From Syntrophomonadaceae bacterium (GTDB lineage Bacteria > Bacillota > Dethiobacteria > DTU022), in NCBI GenBank assembly GCA_007126465.1, contig SLBE01000134.1:1-6271 (forward strand): 6,271 nucleotides of DNA. Reading direction: 5' to 3'. Position numbers and translations under genes: made by a program. Under the pieces are notes generated by a model. The model was not told where the DNA came from. It did not search any database and was given only the letters and a program-made list of their open reading frames with translations. This document shows, one piece after another, positions 1 to 5,447 of this stretch; the stretch's first letter is position 1; the number at the start of each line of letters is the position of its first letter.

Positions 1-2
1 AC

Positions 3-773
3 CCCAGGCTTACCTTTGGGATAGGGGCGGCTGTTTTGCTTATCACCCTGGTAATTGTTCTTGTTAAAGCTGATCGAATGCCGAAGTATGTAGACAACCT
101 TCCTACGGCTCCGAAAAACCCAATCAAAGAGGCGGTTGAAGGGATCGGCCAGCTCCTGAAGCCTGAAAATTTCGGCCAGTTCCTGATCCTGGCAGCTATG
201 CTTACCTACTTCATCGGTTTCGCCGGGCTTGATGCCATGTTTCCCATCTACGGGGTTGAAACCCTGGGACTGACTGAGGGACGAGCAGCATTTATTCTGA
301 CCACTTTTGCCGGTTCATTTTTAGTTTTTGCCCTGCTGGCCGGGGCAATCGGCACGCGCCTGGGGAAAATTCCGGCCATGCTGATCGGCCTGGCAATTAT
401 ACCGGTACTTTTCCTGGCTGCCATTCCGGTACGCGAGCCGGTTATTATCGGGGGCATTTTTGTGCTGGCCGGTTTTGCCTGGGCCCTGGTCAATGTGCAG
501 GCCATGCCGCTTATTGCCGACCTGGGCGGAAGGGACCGGATTGGTTTTTATATCGGGTTATACTATATTTTTACCATGACCGGCCAGATGGTTGGGCCAA
601 GCGTACTGGGGCTTTCAATGGATGTAATGGGCAATCACGGGATGTTTGTAGGCGGCGCTGCAGTCTATGCCCTGGGCTTTGTGCTGCTCCGGGCCGGCTA
701 CCGCAGGCTGGAGGCGGATCCGGAAGAAATTGCCCGCAGGAGCAAGCTGCGCGAAGAAAATAAATCCGGCTGA
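3..773 (+). CDS. MFS permease, C-terminal half (5'-truncated by window edge)
   Basis: This is an integral membrane transporter of the major facilitator superfamily. The frame is open to the left edge, so the gene starts outside the window and about 256 residues are visible. The segment shows one hydrophobic helix at the very start (probably TM6). A polar, charged loop of about 35-40 residues follows (ADRMPKYVDNLPTAPKNP and on), as in the central cytoplasmic loop of MFS proteins. After that come about six more helices (TM7-12) and a charged cytoplasmic tail rich in Arg, Lys and Glu. The motif GAIGTRLGKIP after the second helix of this half resembles the loop 8-9 version of MFS motif A. The conserved-looking stretch LGGRDRIGFYIGLYY, before TM11, recalls sugar-type (SLC45/GPH-like) MFS members, but the substrate cannot be told. 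It converges on the GDPD gene with one base between stop codons. The family call is secure; the subfamily is weak. Confidence 0.85.
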   Translation, partial: PRLTFGIGAAVLLITLVIVLVKADRMPKYVDNLPTAPKNPIKEAVEGIGQLLKPENFGQFLILAAMLTYFIGFAGLDAMFPIYGVETLGLTEGRAAFILTTFAGSFLVFALLAGAIGTRLGKIPAMLIGLAIIPVLFLAAIPVREPVIIGGIFVLAGFAWALVNVQAMPLIADLGGRDRIGFYIGLYYIFTMTGQMVGPSVLGLSMDVMGNHGMFVGGAAVYALGFVLLRAGYRRLEADPEEIARRSKLREENKSG

Positions 774-774
774 T

Positions 775-1515
775 TCATTTGCCGAAGCTTTCTATTATTT
801 TTGCCAGGTCCTGCGGATAATCGGTAATGATAGCTTCAACCCCGGCTTTGACCAGTGATTGCATCATTTCAGGGTCGTTGACCGTCCAGGGATAGAGCGG
901 AATGTTATGTTTTTTATAGCCTTCAATGATATTCGGTAACTGCAGGTAGAAAAACAGGGGATGGGCTGAATAGCAGCCCAGTTCTTTGACCTTTTGCCAG
1001 GGCTCTTTCAGATCTTCAAGATAGAGCATGCCTGTGCGGACAGCAGGTTTTATTTCACGACACCTGAGCAGGCTGTCGCTATTAAAGGATGAGACGATCA
1101 CTCTTTCTTCCAGGTGATGAGATGTGATGCAGGAGAGCACCTTTTCTTCCAGGCCGGGGTAAGGAACCAGGGCATTTTTAAGCTCTATGTTTATCAAAAG
1201 GTTTTCCTTACGGTAACGGTTTAATACTTCGTCCAGGGTCGGTATTTCCGCCCGGCTGAAAAGTGGTGCGAACCAGCTGCCGGCATCAAGAGCTTTTAAT
1301 TCATCCAGGGTAAAATCGGTGACTCCTCCGTCACCATCAGTAGTTCTGTTGAGTGTTTCATCGTGGATTACCACCGGCACACTGTCTTTGCTAAGCTGCA
1401 CATCAAGTTCAATTCCATCGGCACCGATTTCCAGGGCTTTATCGAAAGCGATTATGGTATTTTCCGGTGCCAGTGAGGATGTACCGCGGTGGGCAAGATT
1501 TAGAGTTGTAATAAC
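775..1515 (-). CDS. Glycerophosphodiester phosphodiesterase, UgpQ/GDPD family, with a non-standard start
   Basis: The enzyme hydrolyses glycerophosphodiesters to sn-glycerol 3-phosphate plus an alcohol. No signal peptide is visible, so it should be cytosolic, like UgpQ. Numbered from the proposed start, family motifs appear in order: AHRG at 8-11 with catalytic His9, APENT at 16-20, GADGIELDVQ at 31-40 with metal-ligand candidates Glu36 and Asp38, HDETLNRTTDG from His51, NIELK with Glu111, and the C-terminal WTVND and ITDYP motifs. The length of 246 residues suits the family. The first ordinary start codon, GTG at 1401, would remove the catalytic His and metal ligands, so it is unlikely to be the true start. 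The frame is open up to 1542 but has no ATG, GTG or TTG there. An AGGGGG Shine-Dalgarno match at 1522-1527 lies six bases before a GTT codon at 1515, followed by ATT at 1512. Translation from ATT or GTT, a mutated start, or a sequencing error would each fit. The gene follows the CoA-transferase genes on the same strand. Confidence 0.9.
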   Translation of the reverse strand, partial: VITTLNLAHRGTSSLAPENTIIAFDKALEIGADGIELDVQLSKDSVPVVIHDETLNRTTDGDGGVTDFTLDELKALDAGSWFAPLFSRAEIPTLDEVLNRYRKENLLINIELKNALVPYPGLEEKVLSCITSHHLEERVIVSSFNSDSLLRCREIKPAVRTGMLYLEDLKEPWQKVKELGCYSAHPLFFYLQLPNIIEGYKKHNIPLYPWTVNDPEMMQSLVKAGVEAIITDYPQDLAKIIESFGK

Positions 1516-1556
1516 TGGTGACCCCCTGTCGGTCAGGTAATATTAAAAAGCCGTCA

Positions 1557-1683
1557 CTGCCCAGCCTACCGAAGAAAACCGAGCGAGCATAAAGTGCAGA
1601 CTTGGAAATGCCGGCGAAGCTATGCTGCTGCAGTTCCAGCCCAAACAATCAGCGAGCGAAGTCCTTTTCGGTAGGCTGGACAG
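1557..1683 (-). repeat. 127-bp element closed by a 17-bp inverted repeat (possible structured RNA, terminator or MITE)
   Basis: The arms at 1557-1573 and 1667-1683 are reverse complements over 17 bases with a single mismatch (CTGCCCAGCCTACCGAA against CTGTCCAGCCTACCGAA). The inner 13 bp are perfect. In RNA made from the minus strand the mismatch becomes a U·G wobble, so the whole stem can pair. The interior holds further possible helices, such as AGCATA with TATGCT and GGACTT with AAGTCT, plus two similar GAGCGAGC-type blocks near 1581 and 1651. On the minus strand the stem is followed, seven bases on, by a five-T run (1545-1549). It sits between the stop of the CoA-transferase beta gene and the start of the GDPD gene. 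It may end the operon transcript, be a structured leader of GDPD, or be a palindromic mobile repeat. It matches no riboswitch or ncRNA consensus that I recognise, and I see no clear target-site duplication. Confidence 0.65.
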
Positions 1684-1693
1684 CTATGTTTAC

Positions 1694-2464
1694 TTATGCT
1701 CTTCCGATAATATATTTATAGGGGTCTACTTCCTCTCGCAAACACTTCAATTCTTCCGGACTCGGTGGCTCACTAATGGTTAAATCATCAGCCCAGAGCA
1801 GTTCAAACCCTGTATTGTCAATTATCTTCTGTTTTTCAATGCCTGGATGAGTGCTTTCCACCTTCATCCGCTTGGTTTCTTCATCAAAGCCAATTACACA
1901 AAGGTTTGTAATGACCTTGTATGGGCCGCTGTCTTTGGGCAGCCCGGCTTTTTCCCTTGCACCGGGTCCTGTAAGATAACCAGGTGAGGTAATAAAATCA
2001 ATCTTTTCAGTAAACCTCTGTGGATCCTGGGGCGTAATCATCATGGTTTTCCAGCAAAGTGATGCCAGGTCGTTGGCTCCACCACTACCGGGGAAACGCA
2101 CCTTGGGCTTTTCATGATCGTCACCAATCATGGTAGAGTTAATATTGCCATACTGGTCAATCTGGGCTCCACCCAGGAAAGTATAGTCAACCAGGCCGCG
2201 CTGGCAGGTTTCCATAACTTCAGGCATGCTGCTGGCCGCCAAACCGCGGTAGAAAGTTCTTGAATCACCTACTGAAATTGGCATTGATGGCAGCATCGGT
2301 CCGATACCTCCGGCCTCAAACATGATCATTAATCGAGGTGAGTTCATTTTTTGAGCAAGCATAGCGGCGGCACATGGCGCGCCGGTACCGACGACAACAA
2401 TACTGTTATCTTCTAGATACCTGGAGGCCAGGCAGATCATCAGCTCCATATCATTGTATTCCAT
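1694..2464 (-). CDS. CoA-transferase beta subunit (glutaconate CoA-transferase GctB-like)
   Basis: This is the beta subunit of a family I CoA-transferase, which moves CoA between acyl-CoA and a free acid through an enzyme-bound glutamyl-CoA thioester. It is 256 residues, cytosolic, and close to the usual GctB length. The N-terminal part has a glycine-rich segment GTGAPCAAAMLAQ at 26-38, followed by FEAGGIGP at 49-56. Glu50 is placed where the catalytic beta-glutamate of glutaconate CoA-transferase lies (Glu54 in the Acidaminococcus enzyme, from memory). Later segments FLGGAQID, GSGGAND and ITSPGYLTG are typical of this beta family. The start is well supported: GGAGGT at 2472-2477 lies seven bases before the ATG. 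It follows the alpha gene after 28 bases, so the two should be co-transcribed and assemble together. The presence of Glu50 argues for a true transferase rather than an IpdAB-like hydrolase. The substrate is not readable from sequence; the atoE neighbour suggests a short-chain acid. Confidence 0.88.
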   Translation of the reverse strand: MEYNDMELMICLASRYLEDNSIVVVGTGAPCAAAMLAQKMNSPRLMIMFEAGGIGPMLPSMPISVGDSRTFYRGLAASSMPEVMETCQRGLVDYTFLGGAQIDQYGNINSTMIGDDHEKPKVRFPGSGGANDLASLCWKTMMITPQDPQRFTEKIDFITSPGYLTGPGAREKAGLPKDSGPYKVITNLCVIGFDEETKRMKVESTHPGIEKQKIIDNTGFELLWADDLTISEPPSPEELKCLREEVDPYKYIIGRA

Positions 2465-2471
2465 TATATTA

Positions 2472-2477
2472 ACCTCC
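2472..2477 (-). promoter_or_regulatory. Ribosome binding site of the CoA-transferase beta gene
   Basis: On the minus strand the sequence AAAGGGAGGTT contains GGAGGT seven bases before the beta-subunit ATG at 2464. The spacing matches that proposed for the alpha gene's TTG start, which supports that choice. Confidence 0.85.
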
Positions 2478-2492
2478 CTTTAAGAGTAATAC

Positions 2493-3515
2493 TTACTTTT
2501 CAATCAGGTTTTCCTGGATTCGCAGTTCCTGGAGACGGCTCATGCCGCCAATTGTATCCAGGTATTCATTGAAGTTTTTAACCCCGTAAATATGGCGCTG
2601 CAAAAATTCTTTAAATTCATCCGGATCTTTTTCAGCTTTAAGCCATGCCTTCAAATGTTCTTCATCACTGAAGTATTCATAAGCCATGTTGCCCGGGTAA
2701 CCGCCAAAGGGCACTTCGATTACTGCATCTACCAGGTAATAAGGAATAACTGTTTTAGATGGATCCCGCCGAATATATTCGTTGGGAACAAAACGCTCGG
2801 TGGTAATAATCAGGCGTTTGGCTGCCCGGGCCAGGTCCTGATCGGCGATCATGATGCCGTCGATCTGGCAGTTGCCATAGACATCTGCCCGGTGAACATG
2901 AATAATGCCTACATCAGGATAAAGTGCCGGAACAGCTAAATATTTTGCTCCTGTAAACGGACACTCCATTTCCACGGCATTGCTGTGCTTTTCAGTATCA
3001 GTGCCAAGCATGCAGCGAACCGGCATAAATGAAAGGCCCATCGCAGCAGCTTTATACCTCCAGGTCAGGGAAGCGTTGGTGTGTTCGCAAAGTTCAACAG
3101 CACCACTTTCAACAGCCTTGCGGGCAATTTTAGATAGTCCCCTTGCTTCTAAACCGACTATATAGGCAGAATCACATCGATTAATACAGTTGCCCGCCAC
3201 CAGTATTTGAAAATCATGGGTAGCCGTGTGGCCGGCCAAACCCAGGTTTTTTTTGCCCTGCCTCAGCATTTCATGCAGGACGGAAACTGGGGTTCTGTTT
3301 GCTCCAAAGCCGCCTATACCGATATAATCTCCGTCATGAATCATTTCTTTGACAACCTTTTCAACCGTGGATGCCTTTTCAACCATCTTCCGTGGTTTCT
3401 TGTCGCGGAAATATTCCCGGGCCTTTTCGGCATCAGGATCGGTATAGAGTTTTCCTGTACCTGTCGGCTTGTAGGTAACAGTTCTTTCTTCCTTATACTT
3501 GCTGAAATTTTCCAA
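2493..3515 (-). CDS. CoA-transferase alpha subunit (glutaconate CoA-transferase GctA-like)
   Basis: This is the alpha subunit partner of the downstream beta gene, together forming a family I CoA-transferase. The core begins after an N-terminal extension of about 50 residues, rich in Lys, Glu and Pro. It opens with HDGDYIGIGGFGANRTP (about residues 60-76 from the TTG start), the glycine-rich entry motif of GctA-type subunits. HTATHDF, LTWRYKAAAMGLSFMPVR and IIHVHRADVYGNCQIDG follow, all characteristic of this family. A charged C-terminal region (KAEKDPDEFKEF) ends the protein. The length of 340 residues is slightly above typical GctA. An ATG lies at 3530 but has no Shine-Dalgarno sequence before it. 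Instead GGAGGT spans 3523-3528, seven bases before an in-frame TTG at 3515, so I prefer TTG. The gene lies 173 bases after atoE, behind a hairpin, and 28 bases before beta. The family is secure; the substrate is inferred only from atoE. Confidence 0.87.
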   Translation of the reverse strand: MENFSKYKEERTVTYKPTGTGKLYTDPDAEKAREYFRDKKPRKMVEKASTVEKVVKEMIHDGDYIGIGGFGANRTPVSVLHEMLRQGKKNLGLAGHTATHDFQILVAGNCINRCDSAYIVGLEARGLSKIARKAVESGAVELCEHTNASLTWRYKAAAMGLSFMPVRCMLGTDTEKHSNAVEMECPFTGAKYLAVPALYPDVGIIHVHRADVYGNCQIDGIMIADQDLARAAKRLIITTERFVPNEYIRRDPSKTVIPYYLVDAVIEVPFGGYPGNMAYEYFSDEEHLKAWLKAEKDPDEFKEFLQRHIYGVKNFNEYLDTIGGMSRLQELRIQENLIEK

Positions 3516-3522
3516 CCCAACC

Positions 3523-3528
3523 ACCTCC
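3523..3528 (-). promoter_or_regulatory. Ribosome binding site that favours a TTG start for the alpha subunit
   Basis: GGAGGT on the minus strand overlaps the last base of the upstream ATG at 3530 and stands seven bases before TTG at 3515. The bases upstream of that ATG (TTTTTAAATAATATA) contain no Shine-Dalgarno match. The site therefore points to TTG as the start, five codons into the longest open frame. Confidence 0.6.
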
Positions 3529-3551
3529 ATTATATTATTTAAAAAGAGAGG

Positions 3552-3579
3552 AAAGCCTCACACTAAAAGGCGAGGCTTT
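3552..3579. terminator. Terminator-like hairpin between atoE and the alpha gene
   Basis: Arms AAAGCCTC (3552-3559) and GAGGCTTT (3572-3579) form a perfect 8-bp stem with a 12-base loop. Read on the minus strand, the direction of the operon, the stem is followed by CCTCTCTTTTT. Read on the plus strand it is followed by TTATTATTTT, so it is roughly bidirectional. It lies after atoE and ahead of the alpha gene start, so it may partly terminate atoE transcripts or set the ratio of transporter to CoA-transferase message. On the minus strand the right arm can alternatively pair as GAGG-CTTT-CCTC just before TCTTTTT. The direction of action is uncertain. Confidence 0.55.
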
Positions 3580-3688
3580 TATTATTTTCCAGACAACTCT
3601 CTTATTAATCACACTCTTTATTTTATTGCTATAATCAATTTTCCAGCAGTCTTCCGGTTACTTTCTATATCCGTAAAAATAGAGCCTT

Positions 3689-5005
3689 TTACAGGAACAG
3701 CAGCCCCAGTGATATGAAAATACCGGAATAAATCAGGGCAATAATGCAGTAACCCATTATATCCCTGGCATTTAAGCCTGCAATACCGAGAGCAGGCAGT
3801 GCCCAGAAGGGCTGGATCATGTTGGTCCAGGCATCACCCCAGGCGATAGCCATGGAAGCCTTGGCGGCATCAACGCCCAGTTCAAAAGCAGCAGGCAGCA
3901 GGATTGGTCCCTGGACGGCCCACTGGCCTCCACCGGAAGGCACGAAGAAGTTTACAATTCCCGCACTGAGGAAAGCAAAGAAGGGGAAACTGAACTCTGA
4001 TGACACACTAACAAACCACTGTGAAATCAACACAGCCAGTCCGGAACTGACCATCATACCCATAATTCCAGCATAGAAGGGGAACTGGAGAATGATGCCG
4101 CCGGAACCTCTGACTGCTTCATAAAGGGCCTTGATATAAGCTTTCGGGGTCCAGTGGAACAAAATACCGGCAAAGAGGAACATAAAGTTAACGATATTCA
4201 GGTTTAAGGTGCCGCCGGTACCGAAATAGTAAATTAAGTAGGTTACGGCAAGAACAGTAAGCAGGATAGATATAACCGGTGAGTTTTCAATCTTTTCAGC
4301 CGGTGTCTTCTGTACTGCAGGATCTTCTTTTTCTACCTCTGGTTCCAGCAAAGCAGGATCAATTTCAAAGGTCTCTTCTTTGGGCGGAACCATGAAACGG
4401 ACTAAAATTGGCAGGGTAACAATAAGGAAAATAGCAATAATCAGGTTAAATGAAGAAAATATGGTTTCCCCAACATTTATACCGCCGGTCAATTCAAAGG
4501 ACCAGTCGGTTGGAGTAGCTAAAGCCAAAGGAATAGAGCCGGCCAGGCCGCCATGCCAGGTTAAGAAACCGATATAGGCGCTGGCGATAATCAGCCGGTA
4601 GTCAAGCCCTTTGACCTGGCGGGCCATTTCCCGGCCCAGCAAAGCGCCGACGACGAGCCCGAAACCCCAGTTAACCCAGCTGGCTATGGCCGCTACAAAA
4701 GCGGTAATCATAACTGCACCAACAGGGGTTTTAGCCATTGAGGCAATGCTTTCAAGGACCTTCTTGATAGGAGCGCTGTTGGCGAGGGCATGACCGGTAA
4801 CAAGCACCAGCACCATCTGCATGGAGAAAGTTAGCAGGTTCCAGAACCCTCCACCCCAGTGCTGTGCCATCATGTAAGGGGTGCTATCAGTTAACGCTAC
4901 GCCACCAATGAAAACAATAAAAGTTAAGATAACAGCGAATAAAAACGGATCAGGCAAATATTTCTGAACAAGGGCAACAAAAAAATGGGTTAGACGTCTA
5001 AACAT
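3689..5005 (-). CDS. atoE: Short-chain fatty acid transporter, AtoE family
   Basis: This inner-membrane permease belongs to the AtoE/short-chain fatty acid transporter family (SCFA_trans), which carries acids such as butyrate or acetoacetate. The protein has 438 residues, nearly the same as the E. coli member, and is mostly hydrophobic helices. Recognisable family stretches include the N-terminal YLPDPFLFAVILTF (about residues 15-28), HWGGGFWNLL, ASWVNWGFGLVVGALLGRE, the segment around TWHGGLAGSIPL, and near the C-terminus FFVPSGGGQWAVQGP followed by WGDAWTNMIQPFWALP. A soluble, acidic and lysine-rich loop at about residues 207-241 splits two hydrophobic halves and is probably cytoplasmic. 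The start is supported by AAGGAG six bases before the ATG. It is the first gene of the leftward operon, ahead of the CoA-transferase genes, so uptake and CoA activation of the same acid is the natural reading. The direction of transport and the exact substrate are not fixed by sequence. Confidence 0.94.
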   Translation of the reverse strand: MFRRLTHFFVALVQKYLPDPFLFAVILTFIVFIGGVALTDSTPYMMAQHWGGGFWNLLTFSMQMVLVLVTGHALANSAPIKKVLESIASMAKTPVGAVMITAFVAAIASWVNWGFGLVVGALLGREMARQVKGLDYRLIIASAYIGFLTWHGGLAGSIPLALATPTDWSFELTGGINVGETIFSSFNLIIAIFLIVTLPILVRFMVPPKEETFEIDPALLEPEVEKEDPAVQKTPAEKIENSPVISILLTVLAVTYLIYYFGTGGTLNLNIVNFMFLFAGILFHWTPKAYIKALYEAVRGSGGIILQFPFYAGIMGMMVSSGLAVLISQWFVSVSSEFSFPFFAFLSAGIVNFFVPSGGGQWAVQGPILLPAAFELGVDAAKASMAIAWGDAWTNMIQPFWALPALGIAGLNARDIMGYCIIALIYSGIFISLGLLFL

Positions 5006-5011
5006 TTTTTT

Positions 5012-5017
5012 CTCCTT
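5012..5017 (-). promoter_or_regulatory. Ribosome binding site of atoE
   Basis: AAGGAG on the minus strand is separated by six bases from the atoE ATG at 5005, within GGAAAGGAGAAAAAA. It fixes the atoE start. Confidence 0.8.
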
Positions 5018-5157
5018 TCCGTATATTATTAATAAAGGACCCAGGGCTCGTTATTAAATCACATCACCTGCCTTTAAGAAATAGAGCCATAATTACAATG
5101 CTCTAATTTCCACGTAAATTTCAAAATCCCTTTTTTTATGTGCTTTTTAGTGAGCAG

Positions 5158-5185
5158 TTGAGGCAATTTGTCTATAAAGTATAAT
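5158..5185 (+). promoter_or_regulatory. Candidate sigma-A promoter towards the FAD-oxidase gene
   Basis: TTGAGG (5158-5163, four of six matches to TTGACA) is followed after 16 bases by a perfect TATAAT (5180-5185). It points at the plus-strand FAD-oxidase gene and would give a leader of about 255 bases. AT-rich DNA yields such matches by chance, so the call is moderate. Confidence 0.4.
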
Positions 5186-5205
5186 TATATAAAGACTAAG
5201 CACAA
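5178..5205 (-). promoter_or_regulatory. Candidate sigma-A promoter towards atoE
   Basis: On the minus strand TTGTGC (5205-5200) and TATACT (5183-5178, five of six) stand 16 bases apart. They overlap the opposing plus-strand promoter candidate. A perfect TATAAT (5189-5184) also lies here on this strand but has no good -35 partner. If both promoters are real, polymerase binding in the two directions would be mutually exclusive. Confidence 0.33.
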
Positions 5206-5256
5206 AGCAGGAAAAGTTTGTCTCAGAATACCTTCTGTGCCAATTTTTATGGGCGG

Positions 5257-5282
5257 CCCTTATATTAATTATGCTATAAGGG
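5257..5282. promoter_or_regulatory. Inverted repeat, candidate operator or leader hairpin
   Basis: CCCTTATA (5257-5264) and TATAAGGG (5275-5282) are perfect 8-bp inverted arms with a 10-base spacer. In plus-strand RNA two more outer pairs (a G·U and a G-C) extend the stem to 10 bp. The arm centres are 18 bp apart, so it could bind a dimeric regulator. It lies downstream of the candidate promoter of the FAD-oxidase gene, so it could equally be a leader hairpin. No T-run follows it. Confidence 0.4.
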
Positions 5283-5340
5283 TCTCTTAGCGCCGGGTAT
5301 GCTAAAAGCTATGAAAGCCTGACAAAGAGATAATTCTCTG

Positions 5341-5358
5341 CCATGCTTGACAAGATGG
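5341..5358. promoter_or_regulatory. Imperfect palindrome over a TTGACA box
   Basis: CCATGCTTG and CAAGATGG flank a central A, giving a CTTG-A-CAAG core with CCAT/ATGG outer arms offset by one base. It contains a perfect -35 hexamer TTGACA (5347-5352). A weak -10 candidate TATAGC lies 15 bases on (5368-5373), so a proximal promoter for the FAD-oxidase gene with an overlapping repressor site is possible. The -10 match and spacing are poor. Confidence 0.28.
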
Positions 5359-5430
5359 CTGAAGAACTATAGCTTTTTAATAAAAGGGAAATATTTAAGC
5401 TGTTTTAGTTTCATGACCTTTTTTATCATT

Positions 5431-5439
5431 AAGGCGGTG
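5431..5439 (+). promoter_or_regulatory. Ribosome binding site of the FAD-oxidase gene
   Basis: AAGGCGGTG, one base from a full AAGGAGGTG match, ends eight bases before the ATG at 5448. An in-frame GTG at 5439 overlaps this site, which makes the ATG the better start. Confidence 0.7.
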
Positions 5440-5447
5440 TGAAAACG

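Larger units (their letters stand above)
5006..5447. other. Divergent intergenic control region
   Basis: This is 442 bases between the divergent atoE and FAD-oxidase genes. It is AT-rich and codes for no protein I can support; the short open frames inside it have at most about 13 codons. It holds back-to-back promoter candidates near 5158-5205, an inverted repeat at 5257-5282, a small AGAGA/TCTCT hairpin at 5326-5338, and an imperfect palindrome at 5341-5358 over a second -35-like box. If the central promoters are used, both genes have long leaders of roughly 170 and 255 bases. I found no convincing sigma-54 (-24/-12) site and no recognised riboswitch. Confidence 0.7.

Noticed and set aside
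248..505. Minus-strand 85-codon open frame under the MFS gene
   Set aside because: It is a shadow of the permease coding sequence; the plus strand shows clear transmembrane helices and an MFS loop motif.
1439..1648. A 69-codon minus-strand open frame overlapping the GDPD 5' end and the inverted-repeat element
   Set aside because: It crosses both the repeat and the GDPD catalytic N-terminus in another frame, has no recognisable family, and its start has no ribosome binding site. Joining it to GDPD by a slip at the GGGGG run would add residues with no resemblance to any GDPD N-terminus.
2592..2939. Plus-strand 115-codon open frame opposite the alpha gene
   Set aside because: The minus strand carries the conserved CoA-transferase motifs over the same bases; the plus-strand frame has no ribosome binding site or family likeness.
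4990..5001. Perfect 12-bp palindrome TTAGACGTCTAA just inside the atoE start
   Set aside because: A 12-bp perfect palindrome is expected about once or twice in 6 kb by chance, and this one lies in codons 2-5; there is no second copy in the control region.
5041..5100. Possible sigma-54 promoter for atoE (TGGCTC followed by CTTAA on the minus strand)
   Set aside because: Although ato-type genes can be sigma-54 dependent, the -12 GC is missing and the spacing does not fit TGGCAC-N5-TTGC.
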